A stretch of 64,000 nt of DNA, taken from the NCBI RefSeq assembly GCF_032051675.1, contig NZ_CP116968.1, positions 2,046,001 to 2,110,000 on the forward strand. The letters are read 5' to 3'. A program made the translations under genes and the position numbers. This document shows, piece after piece, positions 27,154 through 35,557 of this stretch. Under the pieces are notes generated by a model that did no database searches, was not told the origin of the DNA, and was given only the letters and a program-made list of their open reading frames with translations. Position 1 is the stretch's first letter; each line of letters starts with the position of its first letter. The DNA is from Candidatus Nitrospira neomarina. GTDB taxonomy: Bacteria; Nitrospirota; Nitrospiria; Nitrospirales; UBA8639.

Positions 27154-27588
27154 ATGAAAAAGTATGGGATTATTACAGTCATGATGTTTTTACTCAGTAG
27201 CACATTTGCTGCTCAGGGGATGGCTCAAAGTCATCTCAAAACCACTGATTTTTGTCAACAACATGCCGAATTATGGGACAAGGATGGGAGAATCACACTC
27301 GAGGGGCATAAACTGTTATATCTTGAGCATCCGGACTGGTGGTTTGATGCACAAAACAAAGAATGGAAAGAATGGCCCACGCAGAAAACTCATTGGTCCC
27401 TCGACGAACATCAATATCTGAACACTGATGGACCGGACTGGTGGTTTGATGCACAAAACAAAGAATGGAAAGAATGGCCCACCAACGAAAACCAGGATTC
27501 ATTGGAATGCCATAAAAAAATCTATTTAAGTGGACCCCAATGGTGGTTTGATGCAAAAACTAAGGAATGGAAACCGTGGCCAAAATAA
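27154..27588 (+). CDS. Secreted protein with three 34-residue tandem repeats
   Basis: A 144-residue protein. The ATG at 27154 has a strong site (GGAGGAGTTTGCCA), and a signal peptide follows, ending FAAQGMAQ. The mature protein is built from three repeats of exactly 34 residues (about 49-82, 83-116, 117-144). Each has a core WWFDAQNKEWKEWP preceded by a His/Glu-rich segment (LEGHKLLY; LDEHQYL; LECHKKIY). The third is diverged (WWFDAKTKEWKPWP) and ends the protein. The aromatic-rich repeats recall carbohydrate- or surface-binding modules, but I recognise no family. Two Cys (CQQ, and CHKK in the third repeat) could pair. Confidence 0.75.
   Translation: MKKYGIITVMMFLLSSTFAAQGMAQSHLKTTDFCQQHAELWDKDGRITLEGHKLLYLEHPDWWFDAQNKEWKEWPTQKTHWSLDEHQYLNTDGPDWWFDAQNKEWKEWPTNENQDSLECHKKIYLSGPQWWFDAKTKEWKPWPK
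27331..27482 (+). repeat. Identical 50 bp direct repeats, period 102 bp
   Basis: Bases 27331-27380 and 27433-27482 are identical over 50 bp and are offset by 102 bp, the exact repeat period of the 27154 gene. A third, diverged copy starts at 27535. The identity at third codon positions shows a recent in-gene duplication. Confidence 0.9.
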
Positions 27589-27647
27589 CGCGTGGATGCT
27601 AACCATTGGGTGAGTTGCTCAAGGTTTTTCCATCACATCTATCTGGG

Positions 27648-27692
27648 CAGCCCGAATGGGTAATGGCTCACACCATTGCTCTCTTCGGGCTG
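27648..27692 (+). terminator. Hairpin after the repeat-protein gene
   Basis: CAGCCCGAA pairs with TTCGGGCTG (9 bp), with an inner stem TAATGG/CCATTG around CTCACA. It lies 60 bp after the stop. Only TCTATTC follows, so the U-tract is modest. Confidence 0.5.
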
Positions 27693-28111
27693 TCTATTCA
27701 AAAGAAATAGTCCAAAAGACACGCCTCAATCTGAAGTCCAAGATGATGCATACCCATGCCCTCTACTTCAGCCTTCGGTTTGGGTGAGTAAGGTAGGATC
27801 GATCCGTGAATCTGAGCATGTCACAAATACGGCTCTTGGCTTTTGATGGCCGGACAACCCCGCAAAGAGCTCTTTCTTTTTTAAAAACACCTCTTCCTGA
27901 AACGTGATCAATCCTTTCAATCATTTTTCCATTTGCGCTCCCTGCTAAATAATTGATCTTATTTTCTTTTGTCGACCATTGGCGTTTTACGGTCTGGCTG
28001 GGGTACATTCAATTGACCATCGAACAAACCCAAGGCTGTTCATGGCTTGTTCCCGTGTAACTCATTTTATAGGACAAGAGACACGTAGTCCTCTTTGATT
28101 CTTTTGCCTTC
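27693..28111. other. Intergenic region
   Basis: No gene. A minus-strand frame at 27763-28008 has no start signal and a low-complexity look. The promoter of the DksA/TraR-like gene should lie in the last 100 bp. Confidence 0.5.
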
Positions 28112-28465
28112 ATGACACAGCCACCTCCTGATTACGACCATTTTCGAACAACGCTCCTAACCCTCCAGAGAGAATTGTTGGCCGTATCCTCCACCGGACA
28201 GGAAGCAGCCCAACCAGTGGAACTGGACCAAACCGCCGTCGGGCGCGTCTCACGAATGGATGCCCTCCAACAACAAGCAATGGCGCAAGCCGCTCAACAA
28301 CGCCGACACATTCAATTGCAGCGGATTGAATCTGCCCTCCAACGTCTTGAAAACGGCAAATTCGGCTGGTGTGTAAGGTGCGGGGAAGAAATTTTTAGAA
28401 AACGACTAGACGTGGCTCCCACCGTTCCCCTCTGTATCGCTTGTGCCGATGGAAGAAACCCATAA
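28112..28465 (+). CDS. DksA/TraR-family zinc-finger regulator
   Basis: A 117-residue protein of the DksA/TraR superfamily, which binds the RNA polymerase secondary channel and modulates transcription. A helical N-terminal half (LLTLQRELLAVSS to IQLQRIESALQRLENG) forms the coiled-coil hairpin. The C4 zinc finger is FGWCVRCGEEIF and PLCIACADG. It is shorter than E. coli DksA (151) and closer to the TraR/short DksA group. The acidic DxxDxA tip is only partly recognisable, so ppGpp-like action is not certain. The ATG has no strong ribosome site. Confidence 0.85.
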   Translation: MTQPPPDYDHFRTTLLTLQRELLAVSSTGQEAAQPVELDQTAVGRVSRMDALQQQAMAQAAQQRRHIQLQRIESALQRLENGKFGWCVRCGEEIFRKRLDVAPTVPLCIACADGRNP

Positions 28466-28556
28466 ATGTCACAGATCCTGCGCACCCACCCGTCTCCCAC
28501 CAAAATCCACAAACGAACGTGGATAACTGTCATGAAGCAATCTCATACTGAGACGG

Positions 28557-29291
28557 TTGACCAAGCCTGGCGAGATATTTTCTATCATCCCACTCCTTGT
28601 TCATCCTGAATCCTTACGCGGGGAACCTATCGCCATTTCTCATGCCTGCCCACTGTGTTTCAAACCGGAACCCACATTAGTGGGAAACGACCGGTGCCGG
28701 TCATACTTCTCCTGCAGGCAGTGTCGGCTCATTTTCGTTCCGCCCGTCTATCACCTATCACCCGAACAGGAAAAGGATCACTACGACCACCATGAAAACC
28801 ATTCTGACGACCCGGGCTATCGAAAATTTTTAAACCAATTGGCCGAACCACTCCACAATCGCCTGAGACCACATAGTTCCGGATTGGATTTTGGCTCTGG
28901 TCCCGGTCCGACCCTCTCTCTCATTCTTCAAGAATCCGGACATACTCTGTCGATTTACGACCCCTTTTATGCGTACAATCCTCCTCTCCTGGGACAGACC
29001 TATGATTTCATCACAGCCACGGAAGTGGCCGAGCATCTTCACCATCCCGGACTGGAATTAGACCAGTTATGGGCCCGACTGAAGGTTGATGGCATCTTGG
29101 GAATCATGACCCAATTGGCGCCATCCGATCGACCGTTTCTCGATTGGTATTACATCAAAGACCCCACGCATGTTTGCTTTTTTTCACACGAGACCTGGGG
29201 ATGGCTGAGTTCACGATGGGGAGCGGAAATCATCTACTTGCAAAAAAATGTCGTCTTGTTTCGTAAACCGTCGGACTCCCAATCCAGATAG
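28557..29291 (+). CDS. Zinc-ribbon class I methyltransferase
   Basis: A 244-residue protein with an N-terminal Cys4 zinc ribbon (CPLC, then CRSYFSCRQC) followed by a class I SAM-dependent methyltransferase domain. SAM-binding motif I is LDFGSGPGPTLSLIL, with TATEVAEHLHHPGLEL as the post-motif and an aromatic-rich end (DWYYIKDPTHVCFFS). It fits the Methyltransf_23 group, which modifies small molecules or sugars. The only start candidate in frame is TTG at 28557, preceded by GAGACGG. It lies 26 bp before the flavoprotein gene, so the two may be co-transcribed. Confidence 0.78.
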   Translation: MTKPGEIFSIIPLLVHPESLRGEPIAISHACPLCFKPEPTLVGNDRCRSYFSCRQCRLIFVPPVYHLSPEQEKDHYDHHENHSDDPGYRKFLNQLAEPLHNRLRPHSSGLDFGSGPGPTLSLILQESGHTLSIYDPFYAYNPPLLGQTYDFITATEVAEHLHHPGLELDQLWARLKVDGILGIMTQLAPSDRPFLDWYYIKDPTHVCFFSHETWGWLSSRWGAEIIYLQKNVVLFRKPSDSQSR

Positions 29292-29317
29292 ATCCACACT
29301 CGCTCAAGACGTTGCCT

Positions 29318-30595
29318 ATGCCTTCCGACATCGACATCGCCATTATCGGCGCAGGAGCAGCAGGGCTGGCAGCCGGCATTTTCGCGGCGGAGACAAACCC
29401 GCATCTCTCTATTGCCCTTCTGGACAGTGCCAAAACTATCGGTGCCAAGATCCTGGTGTCCGGAGGTGGACGCTGCAATGTCACCAATCAACGTGTCACC
29501 GCTTCCGACTTCCACGGGAACAGAAAGCTGATTGACCGGATCCTTCGACGCTTCGACGAACAGGCCACCATTCGATGGTTTAGTTCTTTGGGGATCCCGT
29601 TAAAAACCGAAGCCACGGAAAAACTGTTTCCCGTGACCAACAAAGCCCGAACCGTCCTTGATGGGCTCCTCAGACGTTGCGAGGCACTGGGCGTTTCCCT
29701 TTTAACTCAACATTTCGTTCAAGATCTGACCAGAAAAGGGGAAGATTTCTCGATCCAACATTCCCAGGGGACACTTCGGGCCAAACGAGTTATTCTCGCG
29801 ACCGGTGGCCGGTCTCTCCCCAAAACCGGATCCGATGGATCAGGTTGGGATTTAGCCCAACGGTTGGGACATACCGTCACCCCCACCTATCCGGCCTTGG
29901 TGCCTTTGCTCCTTGAGCCCGCGTTTTTTCATGCCACCCTTTCGGGTATTTCTCATGACGTAATGCTCACCACTACCCTTGCGGGAAAAACCTTGGATCG
30001 ATGCACCGGCAGCTTGTTGTGGACACATTTCGGCATCAGTGGGCCGGTGGTCTTGGATGCCAGTCGGGTTTGGGTTGGCGCAGCCGCGCAGGGAAAAGCT
30101 GTCCGCCTGCATCTCCATTGCTTCCCTCACCTCTCAAACCAGGATGTGGAGAAATGGCTCATGCAGGCCGCCACCCTCCCCGGGCGAAAACTTGTTTCCA
30201 CACTGTTAGCCGAGCGGTTACCCACGCGTGTAGCTAGCATGCTGGCCAGCATCCAAGAACCCGGCCTTTCTGACACGCCGATTAACCTCTTGCCCAAAGA
30301 GGCTCGCCGGAATCTGATCCGGACACTCACCAATCTTGATCTTCCCGTCATTGGATCACGCGGATGGAACTTTGCCGAAGTCACGGCCGGGGGTGTCCCC
30401 CTGGAAGAAATATCTGTCCATTCCATGGGCTCTCGGCACATGCCTGGGCTCTATGTGATTGGAGAAATGTTGGATTGCGATGGCCGCATCGGCGGGTTTA
30501 ACTTTCAATGGGCCTGGGCAACAGGGTATCTGGCAGGATGCCATGCGGCCCTGGATATCATGAAACAACCAGTAGCAGCAGAGGGACAGCGATGA
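29318..30595 (+). CDS. HI0933/BaiN-like flavoprotein
   Basis: A 425-residue FAD-dependent oxidoreductase of the HI0933 family (also called BaiN or RdsA-like). FAD motif: DIAIIGAGAAGLAAGI. The family mark is SGGGRCNVTN near residue 49. Further features are LFPVTNKARTVLDGL, ATGGRSLPKTGSDG and the C-terminal GGFNFQWAWATGYLAG. The substrate is unsettled across the family; some members act on bile-acid intermediates in gut bacteria, not expected here. I chose the ATG at 29318 over the TTG at 29312. The stop overlaps the next gene's ATG (ATGA), indicating translational coupling. Confidence 0.88.
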   Translation: MPSDIDIAIIGAGAAGLAAGIFAAETNPHLSIALLDSAKTIGAKILVSGGGRCNVTNQRVTASDFHGNRKLIDRILRRFDEQATIRWFSSLGIPLKTEATEKLFPVTNKARTVLDGLLRRCEALGVSLLTQHFVQDLTRKGEDFSIQHSQGTLRAKRVILATGGRSLPKTGSDGSGWDLAQRLGHTVTPTYPALVPLLLEPAFFHATLSGISHDVMLTTTLAGKTLDRCTGSLLWTHFGISGPVVLDASRVWVGAAAQGKAVRLHLHCFPHLSNQDVEKWLMQAATLPGRKLVSTLLAERLPTRVASMLASIQEPGLSDTPINLLPKEARRNLIRTLTNLDLPVIGSRGWNFAEVTAGGVPLEEISVHSMGSRHMPGLYVIGEMLDCDGRIGGFNFQWAWATGYLAGCHAALDIMKQPVAAEGQR

Positions 30596-31377
30596 ATCAG
30601 TATATATTCGACAACAAATCAGAAGAGCGGGAATTTCAACGACTACAATTGGTTGAAGCCGCGAACGATCCCACTACCATCAGACTGTTGGAGGAAACGG
30701 GAATTCAACCGGGTTGGCATTGTCTGGAGGTGGGCGCAGGGGCAGGTTCCATCTTGCGTTGGATGGGAAGTCAGGTGGGACCGACAGGACTGGCGGTGGG
30801 TGTCGACAAGAAAATCGCGTATCTTCACAAGGTTGATTCTCCGCCTGTTCGGATATACAAGGGCTCTTTTCTTGATGTCCCCTTAGAACAATCCTTTGAT
30901 CTCCTTCATAGCCGGTATGTTTTGATTCATAATCAAGAAGAGAGGGCCATACTGGAAAAAATGTATTCTCTCCTCAAGCCAGGAGGCTGGGCACTTTTTG
31001 AAGAACCGGACTTCACCTCGGCGACATTGCCAGAACCAGAGCATAAGACCCCCCAGGGAAGGGTGAACCGAGCCATGTGCCAGATGTTCATCAATCTCGG
31101 ATTAGATCCGGCCTATGGCCTCCGGCTTCCGCACAAACTGCAAGATGCGGGATACCATATCGTCAGAGTTCAATCCCTCATGCATCTCTGTCCTGGAAAT
31201 TCGCCAATGGCTAAGGTGATGGCGGAATCGGCGATGGTACTCGAACAGGAATATTCAAAGACCGGCCTATGCTCACCCGAAGACATTCAAGCGTATGTCC
31301 GACTCTCACAAGACTCCACTCATTGGGCATTGTACCATTCCACCACCTCCGTGATCGCTCAGAAGCCCATCATCTGA
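30592..31377 (+). CDS. Class I SAM-dependent methyltransferase
   Basis: A 261-residue methyltransferase. The ATG overlaps the flavoprotein stop by 4 bases. Motif I is HCLEVGAGAGSILRWMG, acidic motif II GVDKKIAYL, then FDLLHSRYVLIH and LLKPGGWALFEEPD. The C-terminal half (INLGLDPAYGLRLPHKLQDA) resembles small-molecule or quinone methyltransferases. Substrate unknown. Coupling with the flavoprotein suggests a shared pathway that I cannot name. Confidence 0.82.
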   Translation: MNQYIFDNKSEEREFQRLQLVEAANDPTTIRLLEETGIQPGWHCLEVGAGAGSILRWMGSQVGPTGLAVGVDKKIAYLHKVDSPPVRIYKGSFLDVPLEQSFDLLHSRYVLIHNQEERAILEKMYSLLKPGGWALFEEPDFTSATLPEPEHKTPQGRVNRAMCQMFINLGLDPAYGLRLPHKLQDAGYHIVRVQSLMHLCPGNSPMAKVMAESAMVLEQEYSKTGLCSPEDIQAYVRLSQDSTHWALYHSTTSVIAQKPII

Positions 31378-31739
31378 TCCCACACGGCGTACCCATTCAC
31401 ACACGTGCAATGGACTCGAATACATTTTCTCCGGCTTCTCTGTCTGCTCCATTAGGATTAATGGCTACGATGGGTGCGCAGGTGAATCTTCTGTAGACAT
31501 CTTCATTGACCGTCCCTTCTTCTTGGTCCTAAACACTCCAATCACTCTTTCCATTTTTCCTATTTATTTTCAGGACTGTTTTCCAAAAGAGTGCCCTATT
31601 CCCTTATCAGCCCATTAGGGCACATTGGTTGCAAGATACGGATGGTTATAAACGCTTGATACCATACAGATGAATTCAAAATGTTTCTTTGGGCAGAGAT
31701 ACCATTTCACTGCATACGAGGCTTCAAGGAGGATTGGCT
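31378..31739. other. Intergenic region
   Basis: About 360 bp without a convincing gene. It contains the inverted repeat at 31591-31623 and leads into the response-regulator gene with its site CAAGGAGG. Confidence 0.5.
31591..31623. repeat. 8 bp inverted repeat, possible operator
   Basis: GTGCCCTA and TAGGGCAC, perfectly inverted, with 17 bases between. It lies about 117 bp upstream of the response-regulator ATG. No U-tract follows, so it is not a terminator on either strand; a dimeric regulator site is possible. Confidence 0.35.
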
Positions 31740-32198
31740 ATGAACACGAATTACGTATCAGACACGGCTCAACGAACCGCAGGCATGTTTTCCGGCCAGA
31801 GTTATCGGGGCGGAGTCCTGGTCATCGATGATGAAGCCGCCATTTGCAAAGTCGTTCGAATGGCCTTGGAAAAAGACGGCTACTATGTGGTGGACGCGGA
31901 AGACGGCGCGCAAGCCATCCGCATCCTCAACGAAGGAGAGCATCCAGTGGTCATTGATGTCATTATCACGGATATTCGGATGCCCAATATCAATGGCATA
32001 GAAGCCATAAAATACTTTCAACGGGAATATCCCAGCGTGCCGTTGATCGTATTAACCGGTTTTCCCGATATCGATCTGGCCACACAGCTCATGAAACAAG
32101 GAATAACCGATTATCTGGTCAAGCCGGTCGATCGGAAAAAATTACACACCGCTGTGGCCGATGCCATAGCCTCACGACACCTCGACTGGTTTGCTTAA
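31740..32198 (+). CDS. Single-domain response regulator
   Basis: A 152-residue CheY-like receiver domain with a 25-residue N-terminal extension and no output domain. The ATG at 31740 follows CAAGGAGGATTGG. Acidic pair DDE at the start of the domain (VLVIDDEAAI), phospho-acceptor Asp78 in VIITDIRMPN, conserved Thr in LTGFP, and Lys in LVKPVD. It is a phosphorelay carrier; no histidine kinase is near, so its partner is elsewhere. It lies 182 bp upstream of MscS. Confidence 0.9.
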   Translation: MNTNYVSDTAQRTAGMFSGQSYRGGVLVIDDEAAICKVVRMALEKDGYYVVDAEDGAQAIRILNEGEHPVVIDVIITDIRMPNINGIEAIKYFQREYPSVPLIVLTGFPDIDLATQLMKQGITDYLVKPVDRKKLHTAVADAIASRHLDWFA

Positions 32199-32380
32199 GG
32201 ATGTTTTTGCAACATTTTTGGTGTTCCCCAAGGAGAGTCTCCCCCTCACTCTTCTGGGCGGATCCAGGATTTCGGAGAGGACGCTTCTTGGCATGGTCTC
32301 TTCCTATCATTCTTTTACCAATTTAGCTTTATCCTTCCCGCGAATTCGGGCATAATGCGACATTCTTTATTCGTAACATT

Positions 32381-33457
32381 ATGACCTTCCTTGATCACTT
32401 CTTTGATACCCTCCCTATCTTTCTTCCAATTTTATTGGTCCTCGCACTGGTCAGTACCGGGTTATGGGTGGCCCATTGGTTCTTCTTTCGCCGAAATGGC
32501 GGCCTGAAGGAGGAAGATCGATTTTCAGCCCGTGTGGGGATGTTACTACTAGTGGGAGCTGGGATTGTTCTCATTCTCCTGGCCCTTCCTGTCGACAAAG
32601 AAACTCACAAAGAACTTTTTCAGCTATTGGCGCTATTGATCACCGCCGTCATTACCCTTTCTTCCACGACCTTCGTCTCCAATGCCTTAGCGGGTTTTAT
32701 GTTGCGGGGCATGCAAAGCTTTCGGTTAGGTGATTTTCTTCGCGTGGAAAATCAATTCGGGCGGGTCACAGAACGAGGATTGTTCCACACGGAAATTCAA
32801 ACAGAAGAACGCGACCTCACGACTCTTCCTAACTTATTTTTAGTTTCTCACCCGATTACCGTGCTTCGTTCATCCGGCACGATTGTCTCCGCCACGGTGT
32901 CGTTAGGATATGACATCTCCCACAAGACCATTGAAAAACTCTTATCGGATGCCGCTCTTGCCGCCAAACTCAAAGACCCGTTTGTCCACATTATGGAACT
33001 CGGGGATTATTCCGTGACCTATCGAGTCTCCGGATTTTTAAGTGAGGTCAAACAATTGCTCAGTGCACGGTCGAACCTTCGCGCACAGATGCTCACCACG
33101 CTGCATAATGCGGGCATTGAAATTGTATCCCCTGTGGTCATGAATCAACGCCGGCTGGAGGATGGCATTCGAGTCTTGCCGCCCCAACTCTCCGAATTGC
33201 CGCATGAAGAAGAAAAGATCGTTGAGTGTAATCCTGAATCACTGATTTTTGACAAAGCCGACGCAATGGCACAGATAGAGGCGCTAAAAGAGCAGCGTGA
33301 AGCAATTCGAGAGGAAATTACTGTTTTGGAGGGTCAAGCCAAATCCAAAAAAGAACATATCGGCCCCTGGATTGAACAACGAATAACCCGCATTCGACAG
33401 GAAGAGGAGCGTCTCTCCCTCCAGATTCAACAAGCCGAAGCAGCAAAAATTGAGTAA
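32381..33457 (+). CDS. MscS-family mechanosensitive channel with a C-terminal coiled coil
   Basis: A 358-residue channel. Three N-terminal membrane segments (residues about 8-33, 50-70 and 80-105) end in the pore helix with SNALAGFMLRGMQSF. The cytoplasmic beta/alpha part then follows: VENQFGRVTERGLFHTEI, with TLPNLFLVSHPI, is the MscS beta domain. It opens under membrane tension to release solutes on osmotic downshock. The last 70 residues are a charged coiled coil (EALKEQREAIREEITVLEGQ) not found in E. coli MscS. It is convergent with the CBS-domain gene. Confidence 0.88.
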   Translation: MTFLDHFFDTLPIFLPILLVLALVSTGLWVAHWFFFRRNGGLKEEDRFSARVGMLLLVGAGIVLILLALPVDKETHKELFQLLALLITAVITLSSTTFVSNALAGFMLRGMQSFRLGDFLRVENQFGRVTERGLFHTEIQTEERDLTTLPNLFLVSHPITVLRSSGTIVSATVSLGYDISHKTIEKLLSDAALAAKLKDPFVHIMELGDYSVTYRVSGFLSEVKQLLSARSNLRAQMLTTLHNAGIEIVSPVVMNQRRLEDGIRVLPPQLSELPHEEEKIVECNPESLIFDKADAMAQIEALKEQREAIREEITVLEGQAKSKKEHIGPWIEQRITRIRQEEERLSLQIQQAEAAKIE

Positions 33458-33530
33458 GTTCGTTAGAAATCCCTCATCACCAGTAATCATTTCAGAGGTT
33501 TACTACTTTTCTGATTAGGGATGATCAAGC

Positions 33531-33944
33531 TCACCCATCCTCTTCAGCTATCTTGAGGTCCTTCGCTACTGTTTTAAAATAGGCCAAAAGGTCTCGCACC
33601 GATATGATACCGACAATGTCTCCTTTTTCTCCGGTGACGGCCAAGTGGCGAATCTTCCGATCGGCCATGAGATCCCGGGCATAATGAACAGACATATTCC
33701 TGTCCACGGTTATGATCGGGCTGGACATCAGCTCCTTCACCTTCAAGCGTTCAATTTGGGCAGGGTGTTCAGCTACTGCGCGCACGACATCCGTTTCCGT
33801 CACAATTCCGGAAAATTCAGACTCGTGCTTAACCAACAAGGAACCAATCCGCTGGTTATGCATATGTGTAGCCGCTTCCTGGATGCTGGCATCTTCAGTC
33901 ACAAAGCTCAGATTCCGTGTCATGAATTGCCCGATCGTGGCCAT
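33531..33944 (-). CDS. CBS-domain protein (two CBS repeats)
   Basis: A 137-residue protein consisting of a CBS pair. Each half has the family's VTEDASIQEAATHM and VDRNMSVHYARDLM pattern; the ends are GIVTETDVVRAV and GIISVRDLLAYF. CBS pairs bind adenosine nucleotides such as AMP, ATP or SAM and act as energy sensors, often stand-alone in bacteria. The ATG at 33944 has a strong ribosome site (GGAGGGAAGAGAC). No partner domain is fused. Confidence 0.9.
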   Translation of the reverse strand: MATIGQFMTRNLSFVTEDASIQEAATHMHNQRIGSLLVKHESEFSGIVTETDVVRAVAEHPAQIERLKVKELMSSPIITVDRNMSVHYARDLMADRKIRHLAVTGEKGDIVGIISVRDLLAYFKTVAKDLKIAEEDG

Positions 33945-34032
33945 GTCTCTTCCCTCCTGCTTCTAAATTGAAAAAATCTATTGTGGAGGAAATGCCGGAA
34001 AAGATCCAGATTAAAAACCTTTCCGTTTTCCA

Positions 34033-34420
34033 TTAATCTTCAGCCATAACAAGTGAAGCGCTCGCCGCATCAGCGAATTCCACTCTCGTTTTTCTTAAAT
34101 CCCCAGGCACGGGCCACTCCATTACGATAGCGAAGCCAAAGGAGAAGAGTTTTTTCGATCCCGGCCAGAATTTCATTTGATGGGAACGAGTGCCGTCATA
34201 GTGGACCACCATCGCATAGGCATCATGACGATGACCGGCCTCAACCCTTTGATGCGATCGGATAAAATCCAAGGTCTCGGGGATGCTCCTTGGTATCGCA
34301 CACATAACACCTTTTAGGAAGAAACAATGGAGCCATCGTGCCTGCAAAATTTTCCAAGATGGTTTCCAGAGTTTCGCAGGCACGATCCGCATCCGAAGAT
34401 TCCTGGAAAATTTACTTTCC
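34033..34420 (-). pseudogene. Decayed 3' fragment duplicated from the haem-oxygenase-fold gene
   Basis: Bases about 34104-34275 match 35578-35748 closely on the same strand, including the segment that encodes GHRHDAYAM. The copy has at least one missing base (TTCATTTGATGG against TTCATCTTGATGG), which shifts frame. It lacks the first two thirds of the gene. Upstream it is fused to unrelated sequence that in another frame reads ETLETILENFAGTMAPLF. It cannot encode the enzyme. The open frame across it (to 34527) also overlaps the lipoprotein gene. Confidence 0.75.
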
Positions 34421-34852
34421 TCAAGAATCAGTAACCAAGTACCCTTTTTCATATAGGCAAGCTTGAAAACGTTGATCTTCGGATTGTCCACTTTGATAAA
34501 GCGCACCCAATGCCCCAACCAAACCAATCACTTTCCCAACAGATTCTCCAGCTTGGGCTCCAGTGTTGTTATCAGCCTTGGTAACTAAATCAGACATGCT
34601 GCCAGCCTCTCGGCCTGCATCCCCAAAAGTCTCTCGGGATTGGTTAATCAGATCTAACGTCTCTTGCATGGACAGAGTTGTTTTTGCCCTACAATAGGCA
34701 ACAGCCTCGTGCTCGCCCCCCTTAGGAGAATTCTCGGCAAGAGGCTTTACGACAGGGGGATGGCTACAACCCATTATTAGCCCCAGACTCATTGAGGAAA
34801 TCCATCCCATAAGGAATTTCTTATTCCATGATATGTTAGTGCTGTTTCTCAT
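34421..34852 (-). CDS. Lipoprotein of unknown function
   Basis: A 143-residue lipoprotein. The ATG at 34852 follows AAGGAGGGACGGCC. The signal ends LGLIMGC, with the lipidated Cys at residue 29. The mature domain has two further Cys (VAYCRAKTT and FQACLYEKGY) that could form a disulfide, and a Gly/Ala-rich stretch (AQAGESVGKVIGLVGALGAL) of amphipathic or membrane-active character. The C-terminal CLYEKGY recalls small secreted lipoproteins of unknown role. No family recognised. Confidence 0.75.
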   Translation of the reverse strand: MRNSTNISWNKKFLMGWISSMSLGLIMGCSHPPVVKPLAENSPKGGEHEAVAYCRAKTTLSMQETLDLINQSRETFGDAGREAGSMSDLVTKADNNTGAQAGESVGKVIGLVGALGALYQSGQSEDQRFQACLYEKGYLVTDS

Positions 34853-35557
34853 GGCCGTCCCTCCTTGGTGAATGACCTTTTATCTCCTATAATAAATTTC
34901 AATTGCATAACAAATGCCCAGAAATGATGAGTCGAATTGCATGTTACAAAATCACTAATTTCCGTGTGATAAACATTAACAATTATGCGATTGTAAATAT
35001 GAATAAAATCATTTTTGTGGGCAAAATCTGTAAATATGGAAACTTAGACAGTGTAGATAAAGTGTACATTTCACTCCGATTGGTATGCCAAGCCGGGGAG
35101 TTCAATGCGCGAATCTAGTAAAACTTGCGAACAATGGCCAAGATATTATGAAGGCGTGACTACCGTAACCATGATGCCGCCAACCTGAATTTGGAATTAA
35201 TGATCGTCACGTTACCCAAAAATCTATTTATTTATGTGCGTGACGACAACAGATGATTGACGGAAATATGCAGAGGGAATTGGCGAACGAGAAGCCAGAG
35301 TATGGGGCCAGGCCAGAGAGAATCGGCAGGATCGAGGTAGATAAAAGTGTACCGACTATAGTACTCCTAAAGGTTGCTTCGGTTTAGACATAAGGACCAG
35401 CGATTCCGTTGCAATGTACAATTTCAAAGAACTCAATCGCAGCCAGGCTAACCTCCCAACCACCCAAACAAAAAATAGATCGATTTACCAATAGCGGGGT
35501 CCATAGGTTGAGTGGTTTTAGGGGCAATGCCAGCCTGTATATACGATTTTTCATACC
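34853..35557. other. Long AT-rich intergenic region
   Basis: About 700 bp. The open frame at 34903-35118 has no ribosome site and an unusual composition. The rest reads as non-coding in all frames, with frequent stops. No transposase or terminal repeat is seen. It separates a gene from its decayed copy and may be the scar of a deletion or insertion. Confidence 0.5.

Noticed and set aside
27763-28008. Minus-strand open frame of 81 codons
   Set aside because: No ribosome site at its ATG and no known family; unconvincing as a gene.
34903-35118. Plus-strand open frame of 71 codons in AT-rich DNA
   Set aside because: Ile/Asn/Lys-rich composition expected from AT-rich non-coding DNA, and no start signal.
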